From Bacteroides luhongzhouii (GTDB taxonomy: Bacteria; Bacteroidota; Bacteroidia; Bacteroidales; Bacteroidaceae): a stretch of 64,000 bases of DNA. The notes beneath the pieces are model-generated. The model had not been told where the DNA came from. It saw nothing but the letters and a program-made list of their open reading frames with translations, and searched no databases. Numbering within the stretch: the first letter of the stretch is position 1; each line of letters opens with the position of its first letter. The stretch is from contig NZ_CP059973.1 of assembly GCF_009193295.2 (NCBI RefSeq), forward strand, positions 3,906,001 through 3,970,000. Reading direction: 5' to 3'. This document shows, one piece after another, positions 1-7,952 of the stretch. A program made the translations under genes and the position numbers.

Positions 1-498
1 TCCGCGGTAGTCATATACATCAAACGTTTCGAACTTTTGTCCCATTACTACCAACTGTTGTTTCTGTACCGGGAATCCGGGATCGATGAATAAAATCGTA
101 TCTTTCTTTTCGTCACATTGACTGCAAGTAAGGAATGAAGCGAATGTTCCCTGCATGGAGCCGGTGACAGGTACACAACCTTCCGGGCCTAAATCTACAT
201 TGATAAATGCTTTGATAAAGTTGGAAGCCTCTTTTTTCAATTCCGGCAATCCGTTGATATCGGGGTATAGGCTGGCAATGCCATTTTGTAGTGCTTCAAT
301 CTCTGCTTTCACACCTACTGCGGAAGGAGGAAGCCCCGGAACGCCCATTTCCATTTTAATAAATTCAACTCCCGATGTAGCTTCTGCTTTCGAAGCAATA
401 GCTTTCACTTCTCGAATGGTAGCTTTTGAAAAATCGACAATTTGAAACTCATTTATAGTTTCATCAATCAGATGTCGTTCAATTGGTGTATTTTTCAT
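1..498 (-). CDS. Class I/II PLP-dependent aminotransferase, 5' part only
   Basis: The first 166 codons are present; the 3' end lies beyond the window start. The product begins MKNTPIERHLIDETINEF and contains GVPGLPPS, SLYPDINGLPELKKEASNF and PVTGSMQGTFASF, the usual N-terminal layout of fold-type I aminotransferases (the YPD-x-GLPEL stretch precedes the cofactor-binding region). The PLP lysine is outside the window, so substrate class cannot be judged. A -7-like TACATTTG on the minus strand (525-532) lies about 27 bases upstream of the ATG. It is transcribed away from the tRNA gene. Confidence 0.8.
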   Translation of the reverse strand, partial: MKNTPIERHLIDETINEFQIVDFSKATIREVKAIASKAEATSGVEFIKMEMGVPGLPPSAVGVKAEIEALQNGIASLYPDINGLPELKKEASNFIKAFINVDLGPEGCVPVTGSMQGTFASFLTCSQCDEKKDTILFIDPGFPVQKQQLVVMGQKFETFDVYDYRG

Positions 499-582
499 TC
501 TATTTTCTATTTTATTAGTATCTGCAAATGTACACGATAATTCTTAATAAACCCACTTTTTCAGAAAAAAGATACTGAAGCT

Positions 583-614
583 ATTGCAGATCTCAAAAAA
601 AATATCTACCTTTG
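583..614 (+). promoter_or_regulatory. Promoter of tRNA-Asp
   Basis: TACCTTTG at 607-614 matches the Bacteroides -7 consensus TAnnTTTG exactly. ATTG at 583-586, 20 bases upstream, is a one-mismatch -33 element. Transcription would start near 621, about 37 bases before the tRNA. Confidence 0.6.
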
Positions 615-657
615 CATCCGCAATCGAGAGAGATGCAGATTAATAAATTGAAGTTCT

Positions 658-731
658 GGTGCGTTAGTTCAGTTGGTTAGAATACATGCCTGTCACGCAT
701 GGGGTCACGGGTTCGAGTCCCGTACGCACCG
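658..731 (+). tRNA. tRNA-Asp (GTC)
   Basis: A cloverleaf can be folded by eye: acceptor stem 658-664 (GGTGCGT) pairs with 724-730 (ACGCACC), discriminator G731; anticodon stem 685-689/697-701; anticodon GTC at 692-694; T-arm GGGTTCGAGTCCC. No CCA is encoded. The last bases are duplicated at 10596-10608, which marks this gene as the integration target of the adjacent element. Confidence 0.95.
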
Positions 732-732
732 C
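720..732. other. attL: element-proximal direct repeat in the tRNA-Asp 3' end
   Basis: The 13-mer CCGTACGCACCGC occurs here and, in the same orientation, at 10596-10608. The first copy completes the acceptor stem of tRNA-Asp and the integrase gene begins 243 bases inside. This is the standard signature of a tyrosine integrase using a tRNA 3' end. Confidence 0.8.
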
Positions 733-974
733 GAAAGCAAATAGTAAATTAAAGCAAAGCTCTGAAATTCTTGAATTTCAGAGCTTTTTCTTTTTCCTCG
801 CTTAGGCAAAAAACAGCGGTTTCAGGCAGTTCTCACGTGGCTTATCCGTGGGACTTTTTGAAAGCCGTTTTTGCTCCCACGAATTGACGCTTTTGTCTTT
901 GATTGTCAGCTTTTTGCGTAGCTGGTTTTTGAGTGTAGCAAACTAATTTTGTACCACTTAAAAATCAAAGAATT

Positions 975-2198
975 ATGGGAGCAGTGAAAAGAAACACACT
1001 AAGCGTATTGTTCATCATTAAGAAATCAAAACTTCTGAAAAACGGTGAAGCTCCTGTTTGTATGCGCATCACCGTAAACAAGCGAGTAGCCGAAGTTATG
1101 ATTAAACGGAGTATTCCCATAGACTTATGGAATCAGAAAAAGGAATGTTCCAAAGGAAAAGACCGTGTAGCCACCGAACTAAACCACTATATCAATACGG
1201 TTCGTGCTAAAGTATTGCAGATACACCGTGAATTGGAGATAGACAACAAACCGATAACAGCCGATATTATAAAGGATTGTTTCTACGGGCGGGACAAGGT
1301 ACAGCGCACCTTGCTGGAAGTGTATGCAGAGCATAACGAAAAATGTCGTGCCCTGATTGGCAAAGAATATACGGAAAGCACAGTTACCAAGTTTGATACT
1401 TCAATAAACCGCTTGAAAGAATATATCCGTAGTTGCTACCACCGTGATGATATAATGCTGGCAGAACTGGATGGGCAATTTATTCGTGATTTTGATTTTT
1501 GGCTGAAAACGGATAAGCATTGCCAAAATAATTCCGCATTGAAGCATTTGAAGAACTTGAAAAAAGTTGTTCGTATTGCTTTGGCTAACGACTGGATAAA
1601 GAAAGACCCGTTTTACGGCATCCACTTCAAGCAGGAAGAAGTTAATGTAGAGTTCCTTTCACGTGAAGAATTGGATGTTTTGATGAACAAAGAATTTACT
1701 ATCAAACGTTTGGAGCAGGTAAGGGATATTTTTGTCTTTTGCTGTTTTACCGCACTTGCTTTCGTTGATGTGCAGCAGTTAAGCCGTGAGCACCTGATAA
1801 AAGACAATAACGGTGCTTTGTGGATACGCAAGGCACGGCAGAAAACCAATCAGATGTGCAACATTCCCGTTTTATCCATTCCCCAAAGGATATTGGGGAA
1901 ATATGAAGATAATGCAGAGTGTATAAAGAAAGGTGTGCTTTTACCCGTAATCAGTAATCAGCGCATGAATGCCTACTTAAAAGAAATCGCTGATTTATGC
2001 GGCATTACCAAACGCTTAACTACACATGTTGCCCGGCATACTGCGGCTACCGTTGTTTTTCTCGCCAATGATGTGTCAATGGAAAATGTCTCTAAGATTT
2101 TGGGACATTCCAATATCAGAATGACACAGCATTATGCAAAAGTTTTAGATAGCTCTATTATGCGTGATATGGTGAATGTGGAGAAGAATTTTAAATAG
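975..2198 (+). CDS. Tyrosine recombinase / integrase of the tRNA-Asp element
   Basis: 407 residues, the usual size of Bacteroides CTn/NBU-type integrases. The N-terminal arm-binding part (about 1-100) is followed by a SAM-like core-binding domain (about 110-210) and a C-terminal catalytic domain. Visible catalytic elements are the HVAR motif (His351, Arg354) and the LGHSNIRMTQHY box with nucleophile Tyr387. It sits 243 bases inside attL and points inward; its 3' end is 8 bases from the convergent retron RT. It should catalyse attP x attB recombination at tRNA-Asp. Confidence 0.93.
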   Translation: MGAVKRNTLSVLFIIKKSKLLKNGEAPVCMRITVNKRVAEVMIKRSIPIDLWNQKKECSKGKDRVATELNHYINTVRAKVLQIHRELEIDNKPITADIIKDCFYGRDKVQRTLLEVYAEHNEKCRALIGKEYTESTVTKFDTSINRLKEYIRSCYHRDDIMLAELDGQFIRDFDFWLKTDKHCQNNSALKHLKNLKKVVRIALANDWIKKDPFYGIHFKQEEVNVEFLSREELDVLMNKEFTIKRLEQVRDIFVFCCFTALAFVDVQQLSREHLIKDNNGALWIRKARQKTNQMCNIPVLSIPQRILGKYEDNAECIKKGVLLPVISNQRMNAYLKEIADLCGITKRLTTHVARHTAATVVFLANDVSMENVSKILGHSNIRMTQHYAKVLDSSIMRDMVNVEKNFK

Positions 2199-2206
2199 AA
2201 AAAGAA

Positions 2207-3055
2207 TTATGCTTGCTTTATTCTTTGACGATACATAGTTAGTCCTTTTATCTTTAAGAATGCTTGTTCATTGTTTTGAACGTCCGCCTTGATTCGCTTT
2301 ATTCTTTTATTATATGATTGTGGTATTTTAAGTTTATTGTTTTGACATATTACACCAGTAACTATTGGATTTTTTGTTTTATAAAAAGTTTTAGAATGAC
2401 TAATTTTATATCCTGAAGTAGTTATAATAGATAATATTTCAGGGATTTTTTTATGGAAATCTATAGAAGAAGACATTGTTATATCATCAACAAATATTGA
2501 AAATTTAATATTATTCTCTTTTGCTAATGCCTGTATTCTATCGCCAACAGACTTGAATACCAAATTAGCTATTAATGTTGATGTTGGAACACCTTGTGGA
2601 ACTTGATAATTATGTGTAGTAAGTTTAGTTAAAGTTCTTGCAATTTCAGGGGTGCATCCTAATTTTAAAAACATATAAAACACCATTTTATGATTAATGG
2701 AAGGAAAAAAGGATTTCAAGTCTGTAGTAAATACATATTTATTACCTTGATGATATTTAGCGTTAAGAATATTATCCTTCTTAGGAATACCTCCAAAAAA
2801 ATAATTAGGAAGAGTTGTTTTTGAAAGTAAATAGTTATACAATCTTTTTTGTATAACTTTCAAATCTTTATTAGTGGAGTTAATTGTGCGTTTTTTTATT
2901 GTTCCATCAGAATTATATAAAGGTTCATTGGTGTCTTTATTTAATTTAGGCTTTTCCCATGTAGAGTAATATTTATCTATATTCTCTATAATGGAATCCA
3001 ATTGTTGACGAGAAACTTTTAGTATATATAGCAAATGCTTTTCGGTTGTAATCAT
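2207..3055 (-). CDS. ret: Retron-type reverse transcriptase
   Basis: 282 residues, slightly short for a retron RT (about 300-320). Diagnostic motifs are visible: NAKYH (98-102), the retron NAxxH signature; TDLKSFFPSI with Asp112; PQGVPTS (153-159); catalytic FVDD (188-191), a variant of YxDD; and VTG (232-234), which in retron RTs recognises the cognate msr RNA. There is no maturase or endonuclease domain, which argues against a group II intron. A candidate msr-msd RNA lies upstream on the same strand, with a small ORF between. The enzyme would make the RNA-linked msDNA of an anti-phage retron. Effector type is not known from sequence. Confidence 0.9.
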   Translation of the reverse strand: MITTEKHLLYILKVSRQQLDSIIENIDKYYSTWEKPKLNKDTNEPLYNSDGTIKKRTINSTNKDLKVIQKRLYNYLLSKTTLPNYFFGGIPKKDNILNAKYHQGNKYVFTTDLKSFFPSINHKMVFYMFLKLGCTPEIARTLTKLTTHNYQVPQGVPTSTLIANLVFKSVGDRIQALAKENNIKFSIFVDDITMSSSIDFHKKIPEILSIITTSGYKISHSKTFYKTKNPIVTGVICQNNKLKIPQSYNKRIKRIKADVQNNEQAFLKIKGLTMYRQRIKQA

Positions 3056-3078
3056 CCTACTAAAATGTATAAAAGAAA

Positions 3079-3309
3079 TTAGAGAGCCGATAGAATATCA
3101 AAAACGGTTTTCAAAAAACTGTATATTTTTGAAATAACTGGAATTACCTTAAACAAACTTTTAAAAAGTAGATATAAGGTGCTTCCACATTTTTGAATAG
3201 ACTTTAATAGTTGAGAAAACTCATCTATTTTTTTTGTCATTCTTCCTATCTTCGAAGAGCAATGGGAGGTTTTTATTTTTCCTCCTTTTGAAGGTATAAC
3301 CTTTTTCAT
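3079..3309 (-). CDS. Small basic, hydrophobic protein between retron RNA and RT
   Basis: 76 residues from the ATG at 3309. In-frame ATG (3348) and TTG (3360) starts are possible but read into the end of the candidate msd. I recognise no family. The first 25 residues are Lys/Ser/Gly-rich; the last 50 form a hydrophobic, lysine-spaced stretch (TLYLLFKSLFKVIPVISK and following) compatible with an amphipathic or membrane helix. It ends 23 bases before the RT start. The position fits a retron accessory/effector gene, possibly membrane-active; that role is inference. Confidence 0.5.
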   Translation of the reverse strand: MKKVIPSKGGKIKTSHCSSKIGRMTKKIDEFSQLLKSIQKCGSTLYLLFKSLFKVIPVISKIYSFLKTVFDILSAL

Positions 3310-3370
3310 GATATATAATATTAAATGATTATATGGCAATATCGCCATGTCCTCAATCAATATTACTAAT

Positions 3371-3596
3371 AACCAATAATACTATATACATTACCTTCTT
3401 TTGCTCTCTATTTTCATGTCCTAACAGACGTAGAGACGATTTACAAGTGAGGAATCCCTATATAGAATGCCAACAAACTATAAATGGATAGACCGCTATC
3501 TCTGATGTTTATCATTAATATAGATGAACACAGATGCTCGTCCCATAAAACCATATTGGTGTGATAAATCACTTTAATTTTGTAGTACTATTGGTT
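3371..3596 (-). ncRNA. Candidate retron msr-msd RNA
   Basis: A 14-bp inverted repeat brackets this 226-base interval: AACCAATAGTACTA (minus strand, 3596-3583) can pair with TAGTATTATTGGTT (3384-3371) with one G-U. That is the a1/a2 arrangement that encloses msr-msd. Inside are a hairpin with arms CTGTGTTCATC and GATAAACATCAG, one with arms GGCATTC and GGATTCC, and a short GTGAT/ATCAC hairpin. Length and position (directly upstream of the RT operon) fit a retron. The branching guanosine could not be assigned: no TAGC follows a1, only TAG within it. Confidence 0.65.
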
Positions 3597-3640
3597 CAAT
3601 TGTACCTTCTTCCACATTCTTTCAAAGAACGAATACTTTG

Positions 3641-3671
3641 CAAAAGTATAGAATAAAATAGTATTACCAAA
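3641..3671 (-). promoter_or_regulatory. Promoter of the retron transcript
   Basis: On the minus strand TTTG (3671-3668) is followed after 19 bases by TACTTTTG (3648-3641), a perfect match to the Bacteroides -33/-7 consensus and spacing. The start would fall near 3635, about 35-40 bases upstream of the candidate a1 repeat. Confidence 0.65.
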
Positions 3672-3732
3672 GAAAAATGCTATGTAATTTTCCCAAGCTG
3701 AATAAAACATTAACAAAGGTAAGCTCCGTATT

Positions 3733-3830
3733 CCGTCCGTTCAAGCCCAAGCCCTACGGGTTTGAAAGAAAATCTCCACACCTGCGCTCCGCTCCGGGTA
3801 GTATTTTCTTCCAAAGGCTTGCACAGACGG
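3733..3830. repeat. Large imperfect stem-loop, about 100 bp
   Basis: Outer arms 3733-3747 and 3816-3830 pair at 13 of 15 positions; inner arms 3764-3773 and 3803-3812 pair at 9 of 10. The tip contains GCGCTCCGCTCCGGG. The 320-base space from the retron to the next gene holds only this structure. A short rightward reading frame crossing it looks non-coding. It may be a terminator, a transposition/conjugation site or a small RNA. Confidence 0.6.
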
Positions 3831-3916
3831 ACTACTACACTGATAGAGTTAATGTTCTTAGTCAGTTTCGGAAAAAATGTGTTTTAGGGTAATAAGCTAT
3901 TCCTGCCGTTCCTTGT

Positions 3917-4528
3917 TTAGTAGGTCTGCAAAAGCCGTTCTATATCGCTTTGGCGATAGATTATTTTGCCTTTTATCTGAATGTAAGGGATAACGCCCGT
4001 ATCTCTCCATTCTTGCAGGATACGGATGCTTACTTTCAGATATTTGGACGCTTCTTGGTTGCTTAGAAACTTATCACCGTTCAAATGCGGTCTGCTTTCC
4101 TTTGCCAGTCGGCTGATGCCGTCTAACATTCTATCCATAGATTGAAAGAACTCGTTTATTAGTTCACTATTGCTGTTTATCAGTTCCATATTGACATATT
4201 CATTTATAGTTAGCTTGAATGATTGGTATATACGCAGGTAATCGCCATAGTAAGAAATGAAAAGGCTGTCTTTTGCCTTGTCATAATCGATATAAAGCCG
4301 CTTAAAGGCTGAAACAATAAAGTAACGGCTATCTTCTTTCTGTATCTCGTAAGTAGCGGGTTGCGCCTGTCCGTTATCCGATACATGAAGCATCGAAAGG
4401 AGATACTTTTTCCCACTTTGGTATATCATTACCGTAGGATGAAGATTTAGACTTTCCCATGTGCCGACAATAGCCGGTAGGGTGAAAGATTGATTTGCTT
4501 CTGAATTGACATCTTGTTTTCTTTTCAT
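3917..4528 (-). CDS. DUF3876-like protein with C-terminal excisionase-type HTH
   Basis: 203 residues in two parts. Residues about 15-115 (GTWESLNLHPTVMIYQSGKK and following) resemble DUF3876, a small domain of Bacteroides conjugative elements. Residues about 150-203 (FLSNQEASKYLKVSIRILQEW, ending KIIYRQSDIERLLQTY) form a MerR/HTH_17-type helix-turn-helix typical of excisionases. It is last in a three-gene minus-strand chain with the next two genes, 10 bases after the neighbouring HTH gene. A role in excision or element regulation is likely. Confidence 0.7.
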   Translation of the reverse strand: MKRKQDVNSEANQSFTLPAIVGTWESLNLHPTVMIYQSGKKYLLSMLHVSDNGQAQPATYEIQKEDSRYFIVSAFKRLYIDYDKAKDSLFISYYGDYLRIYQSFKLTINEYVNMELINSNSELINEFFQSMDRMLDGISRLAKESRPHLNGDKFLSNQEASKYLKVSIRILQEWRDTGVIPYIQIKGKIIYRQSDIERLLQTY

Positions 4529-4538
4529 AAGGCGATAC

Positions 4539-4856
4539 TTATTTGTTGGTTGATATATAGCTGTTTTTCCTTCCTAAAACATCGTTTATCGTACATTCTG
4601 CAATCAGTCTTTCAATATCGGCAGATTTATAGTACAGTTTATTACCGATTTGGGAGTAACCCAATTTGCCACTGTCCCGGTAGTTCTGCAAACTTCGGAT
4701 GCTGATACCGAGCAAGGCGCACACTTCACGACCTGACAACCATTTCTCCGGCTGGTGGGTATTCTCTTTACAAATCCGTTCCACCTGACTGACGAAACCG
4801 GAGAACCTCCCACATACTTGTTTAAAAGTCTGTTCCTCAATAGTTACAATATTCAT
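4539..4856 (-). CDS. HTH_17 / excisionase-like DNA-binding protein
   Basis: 105 residues. The HTH lies at about 40-92: WLSGREVCALLGISIRSLQN, then YRDSGKLGYSQIGNKLYYKS and ADIERLI, the standard Bacteroides CTn excisionase/HTH_17 pattern. Its start overlaps the stop of the DUF3408 gene by four bases (ATGA), so translation is coupled. By analogy with Xis2c/Xis2d of CTnDOT it may direct the integrase towards excision. Confidence 0.8.
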   Translation of the reverse strand: MNIVTIEEQTFKQVCGRFSGFVSQVERICKENTHQPEKWLSGREVCALLGISIRSLQNYRDSGKLGYSQIGNKLYYKSADIERLIAECTINDVLGRKNSYISTNK

Positions 4857-5152
4857 ACGTCTTTCTCTTTTGGCTGGTTGAATATTCCTTTTTGTATTTC
4901 TTCCCGGTAGAGAGCCGAAAGGACATCATTATGCGCACCTAAATGTTCTTCCAGTACGTTATCAATGAAATTTCCGATGCTTACTTGTTTGTTTGTAATC
5001 ACGCCTACAATCTGAACGATACGTTTTTGTATCTCTCCGCTTATGTACACGCTTTGACGGTTGCAAACCGACCGTTTTTTAAGGAACACCGATTTATAAC
5101 TTTCCCGTTCCTTACTTGCTGTTTCCTGTAATGATTGTTTTACTTCTTCCAT
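4853..5152 (-). CDS. DUF3408 protein
   Basis: 99 residues. A Lys/Ser-rich N-terminus is followed by SVYISGEIQKRIVQIVGVI and QVSIGNFIDNVLEEHLGAHN, the DUF3408 signature found near mobilization genes of Bacteroides conjugative and mobilizable elements. It is first in the chain 5152 to 3917 and lies back-to-back with the hairpin region before the MobA-like gene. A relaxosome or partition-like DNA-binding role is inferred from family context. Confidence 0.75.
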   Translation of the reverse strand: MEEVKQSLQETASKERESYKSVFLKKRSVCNRQSVYISGEIQKRIVQIVGVITNKQVSIGNFIDNVLEEHLGAHNDVLSALYREEIQKGIFNQPKEKDV

Positions 5153-5643
5153 ACATTTAATTTTTAATGATTTATAAATAAGATGATTGATTCCCGATAC
5201 TGATTGAAAAAATGCAAGCCAGTTTTATAACTATGTCCCTTTATCTTTAAATAGCTTTCAAACATGGTTTAAAACTATATTCAGACCTTGTTTTACTGTC
5301 TTATATATTGCCACCACTCAATCATTTTTCAGCAAAGAAAGAGGTAAAAACAAACGCTTTTAAAAATGGGGTTACTTTGTCTGTTTATGTTACAATTTGG
5401 CGCAACCGCCTATATTTCGGGAGGGAATTACTGTCTGTAATTTTGCAACTGATAAACAGACAGAGGATAAAGCCAAACCGCTTGCTTTTGCAATCTGACT
5501 ATAGGGAAGATTTTTGTTATCACATGAGAACAGCAAGTTGTGTTTTGAGGCCCGCGCTTCGCTTTTTGTGCCTCAAAACCTTGCCACCTTTTAAGGTGGT
5601 TGGTTTTACTCCAAAGTCGTAAAACCAGTAAATAATTATCATT
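5153..5643. other. Intergenic region with three tandem hairpins, candidate oriT
   Basis: No gene is supported here. Just before the mob gene three perfect hairpins follow one another: GTTTTGAGGC 5542-5551 with GCCTCAAAAC 5570-5579; CCACCTT 5584-5590 with AAGGTGG 5593-5599; GGTTTTAC 5602-5609 with GTAAAACC 5619-5626. Such hairpins beside a relaxosome gene fit an origin of transfer, though the first could also be an attenuator. The nick site cannot be assigned. Confidence 0.45.
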
Positions 5644-6093
5644 ATGGAACAGAAAAAGAAGCCATTTAACAAAGGTGGGCGCAAGCCTAAGCTTGACCCA
5701 CGAACACACCGCTATTCTCTTAATTTAGACGATGTGGAGAACGCTAAGTTCTTAGCCTTTTACGACCAATCAGGCTACAAGGTAAAGGCGCATTTCATTA
5801 AGAACTGTATTTTCGGGAAATCGTTTAAGGTGCTTAGAATTGATAAAAGCAAGGTAGATTATTACATCCAACTCTCCCAATTGTTTTCACAATTCAGGAG
5901 CATAGGCATACTGTATAACCAAACGGTGAAAGAACTCCATTCCAATTTTGCGGAAAAGAAAGCACTTGCCTTGCTTTACAAACTGGAACGATACACTGTT
6001 GAACTGGTAAAGACGAACCAGCAGATTATTGCGCTTACCAAACAGTTTGAAGCATCTTATAGGGAAGAGGGAACAATATCATCAGGGAAGTAA
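5644..6093 (+). CDS. MobA-like relaxosome accessory protein
   Basis: 149 residues starting MEQKKKPFNKGGRKPKLDPR, then HRYSLNLDDVENAKFLAFYD and SGYKVKAHFIKNCIFGKSF. The basic N-terminus and following ribbon-helix-helix-like segment match the small Bacteroides mobilization protein usually translated just ahead of a relaxase; the C-terminal half is helical. Here no relaxase follows: a terminator-like hairpin and an opposing gene start within 70 bases. It may act in trans with another element's relaxase, or be a remnant. Confidence 0.75.
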   Translation: MEQKKKPFNKGGRKPKLDPRTHRYSLNLDDVENAKFLAFYDQSGYKVKAHFIKNCIFGKSFKVLRIDKSKVDYYIQLSQLFSQFRSIGILYNQTVKELHSNFAEKKALALLYKLERYTVELVKTNQQIIALTKQFEASYREEGTISSGK

Positions 6094-6116
6094 ATACAGA
6101 CTTGCCAAAAGAAAAA

Positions 6117-6151
6117 CATCCCGAAACTGCCACGTGTACAGCTCCGGGATG
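6117..6151. terminator. Hairpin between the mob gene and a convergent HTH gene
   Basis: CATCCCG (6117-6123) pairs with CGGGATG (6145-6151). Located between two convergent genes, it is probably a bidirectional terminator. Confidence 0.5.
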
Positions 6152-6161
6152 AATTTCACTC

Positions 6162-6485
6162 TTACTTATTCGTTCTGTGTTCTTTCTCGAACTTTCGGAG
6201 CGTGCCCACATCGAACCGTTCCTTTATGAACTCACGCACATCGGAAGCCCGGTAGTAGGCTTTTCCGCTAATCATCATAAAGGGCAGCAGTTTTTTGCTT
6301 CTTAATCTCTGTAATGTCCGGGTACTGACTTTGAACAGCAGGCATAAATCCTGATTATCCAAAAGTTTGTCATTCGGCATTACTTTTGGGTTGGTTTGCA
6401 AACTCTTTACATCTTTGCCGACTTCTTCCAGTTTATCAAGTAGCTTTTGCATCCAGTCTTTGAACTCGTAACTATCTACATACAT
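6162..6485 (-). CDS. HTH_17 / excisionase-like protein
   Basis: 107 residues. The N-terminus is helical (YEFKDWMQKLLDKLEEVGKD); residues about 40-95 contain LLDNQDLCLLFKVSTRTLQR, LRSKKLLPFMMISGKAYYRA and SDVREFI, a clear HTH_17 module. It is a paralogue type of the 4539-4856 product, not a copy. It lies downstream of the RteC-type gene on the same strand, the order seen in CTnDOT-like control regions where RteC activates the excision operon. Confidence 0.78.
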   Translation of the reverse strand: MYVDSYEFKDWMQKLLDKLEEVGKDVKSLQTNPKVMPNDKLLDNQDLCLLFKVSTRTLQRLRSKKLLPFMMISGKAYYRASDVREFIKERFDVGTLRKFEKEHRTNK

Positions 6486-6641
6486 ATTGCTTCATTTTTC
6501 AGGTTATACACTAATGCTTACCAATCGATTGATGAAGCAAAGTTCGGAAAAGGGAAGCAAAGAAAATGGGGGAATGGTACACCTAATCCCCCATAAATCA
6601 TTCGTAGCATGTTGATTATCAATATAACAGAAAATTCATTT

Positions 6642-7283
6642 TTATAAATGGTTATAACCACTATCTCTGCTCTTTTTTAGAATAGCAACTTTTAAGCTAT
6701 CTAAAAATTCTGTTATTTTAGTAGGTTTCCTTTTGATAACCGCAATTTCTTTTTTGTATATATCTCCAAAATTAATGTTGAACATCTTTTCAAAAATCCG
6801 GGCAATATCGCTTAAAAAGATGTCTTTGTTATCAATCCGAACTATTCCATCTCTGATATAAAAAATACCACAAACCAATTCCATTATATCTACGATTTTA
6901 ATAACCTCATTGTTTAAGTAGAATGGAGATTTCCAATCAGATTCTATATTGATGAAAAATTTTGGATATTCCATTTGGCGATAGATTAGTTCTTGTTCCA
7001 TATTTATTAAAGACAAGAGTTTATCAAGATATATAATTTTCAGTTTACTATTTTCAGTAGGAGAAGTTTCATCTAATGCTTTTATTGTTCCGAAATCTAT
7101 ATAACTCATATTTAATTGCCTGATACGTATTTTATTATCATGCTCTTTATTGAGATAATCGAATAAATCTTCAACAAATTCAAGATATGCAGAAGTTATT
7201 TCTTCTATCACAGATTTTTCCTTTTGGCAAGGATGCTTTAGCAATTTATATATTTGCTTTTCTGTTAAATCCCATTTTGGCAT
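6642..7283 (-). CDS. rteC-like: RteC-type regulator
   Basis: 213 residues. The C-terminal part (DIARIFEKMFNINFGDIYKK, then KRKPTKITEFLDSLKVAILK) matches the conserved end of RteC, the CTnDOT activator that binds upstream of the excision genes; the family has two winged-helix domains. The N-terminus (YLEFVEDLFDYLNKEHDNKI) fits too. No RteA/RteB two-component genes are nearby, so its inducer is not tetracycline signalling as in CTnDOT. Likely target: the excision genes downstream. Confidence 0.75.
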   Translation of the reverse strand: MPKWDLTEKQIYKLLKHPCQKEKSVIEEITSAYLEFVEDLFDYLNKEHDNKIRIRQLNMSYIDFGTIKALDETSPTENSKLKIIYLDKLLSLINMEQELIYRQMEYPKFFINIESDWKSPFYLNNEVIKIVDIMELVCGIFYIRDGIVRIDNKDIFLSDIARIFEKMFNINFGDIYKKEIAVIKRKPTKITEFLDSLKVAILKKSRDSGYNHL

Positions 7284-7314
7284 AATCTTTCTTAGAAGAC
7301 AAATTGTAATTGTT

Positions 7315-7806
7315 TTATAAGTTTCTTGCTATCTTCTGCCATTTTCTCTGCCTATGTTTATAAAATTTAAGCGTCCACCAAGCGGCAAGAGCAGTTAAAC
7401 CTCCTGCATATAAATCGACCATATCTGTATATCTTGTTACATTAGGAGAAATTTCTTCCATGTTGATATAATGATTCCATATAGTTACTTTTTTATTATA
7501 CTCATTTGTTACTATCTCTCCTGTGCTTTTATCCATTTTGATTACGTTTATTGTATGTTTTCCTACTGGAATAAATCCATGTAGGAACATTTTAAAGCAA
7601 AAGGATTTTCCTTCTTTCCAAGTAGGAGAAGTATTATCATAAGATACAAAACTGGCTTTTGGCTTGCAAATTTCTCTTAAGGTATCAATATCCTGAATTT
7701 TACACCAAATATTTTCCCTGTTAGCTTCAAACTCAGAAGTAACAACTACTCTACGTCCTACAACCTCTTTTCCGTTACGTGTCATTAAACAAATTTTCTT
7801 TATCAT
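7315..7806 (-). CDS. SRPBCC-like protein of unknown function
   Basis: 163 residues. The order VVVTSEFEANRENIWCKIQD, PTWKEGKSFCFKMFLHGFIP, TIWNHYINMEEI, RYTDMVDLYAG resembles the START/SRPBCC (polyketide cyclase-like) fold, which binds hydrophobic ligands. No catalytic residues can be named. It is 31 bases upstream of the RteC gene on the same strand and probably co-transcribed, so it may sense a ligand for element control; that is speculation. Confidence 0.55.
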   Translation of the reverse strand: MIKKICLMTRNGKEVVGRRVVVTSEFEANRENIWCKIQDIDTLREICKPKASFVSYDNTSPTWKEGKSFCFKMFLHGFIPVGKHTINVIKMDKSTGEIVTNEYNKKVTIWNHYINMEEISPNVTRYTDMVDLYAGGLTALAAWWTLKFYKHRQRKWQKIARNL

Positions 7807-7856
7807 ACTACATAAATTAAAATATTAAATATCTATTTATCTTATACTGATTTCAT

Positions 7857-7874
7857 TATCTTTGTGCAAAGATA
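7857..7874. promoter_or_regulatory. Overlapping divergent -7 elements
   Basis: TATCTTTG (7857-7864, plus) and its mirror CAAAGATA (7867-7874, TATCTTTG on minus) form an 18-bp near-palindrome. Both match TAnnTTTG exactly. The minus copy has ATTG 20 bases upstream and would serve the SRPBCC/RteC genes; the plus copy would serve the LuxR-type gene. Polymerases would compete here. Confidence 0.5.
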
Positions 7875-7952
7875 GAAGCAATAGACTCTAAAGGCAATAG
7901 TTATTTATAATGAGATAACGTGCAAATATCTAATAATCAGATGTTTTAAAAT

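Noticed and set aside
2207..3055. Group II intron or diversity-generating retroelement as the source of the RT
   Set aside because: No maturase/endonuclease domains, no template/variable repeat pair seen, and NAxxH plus VTG point to a retron.
3677..3892. 71-codon rightward frame after the retron promoter
   Set aside because: It runs through the large imperfect hairpin and overlaps the promoter; composition follows the palindrome, not a protein.
5308..5622. 104-codon rightward frame before the mob gene
   Set aside because: It covers the three hairpins and their flanks and has no family resemblance; better explained as non-coding oriT-like DNA.
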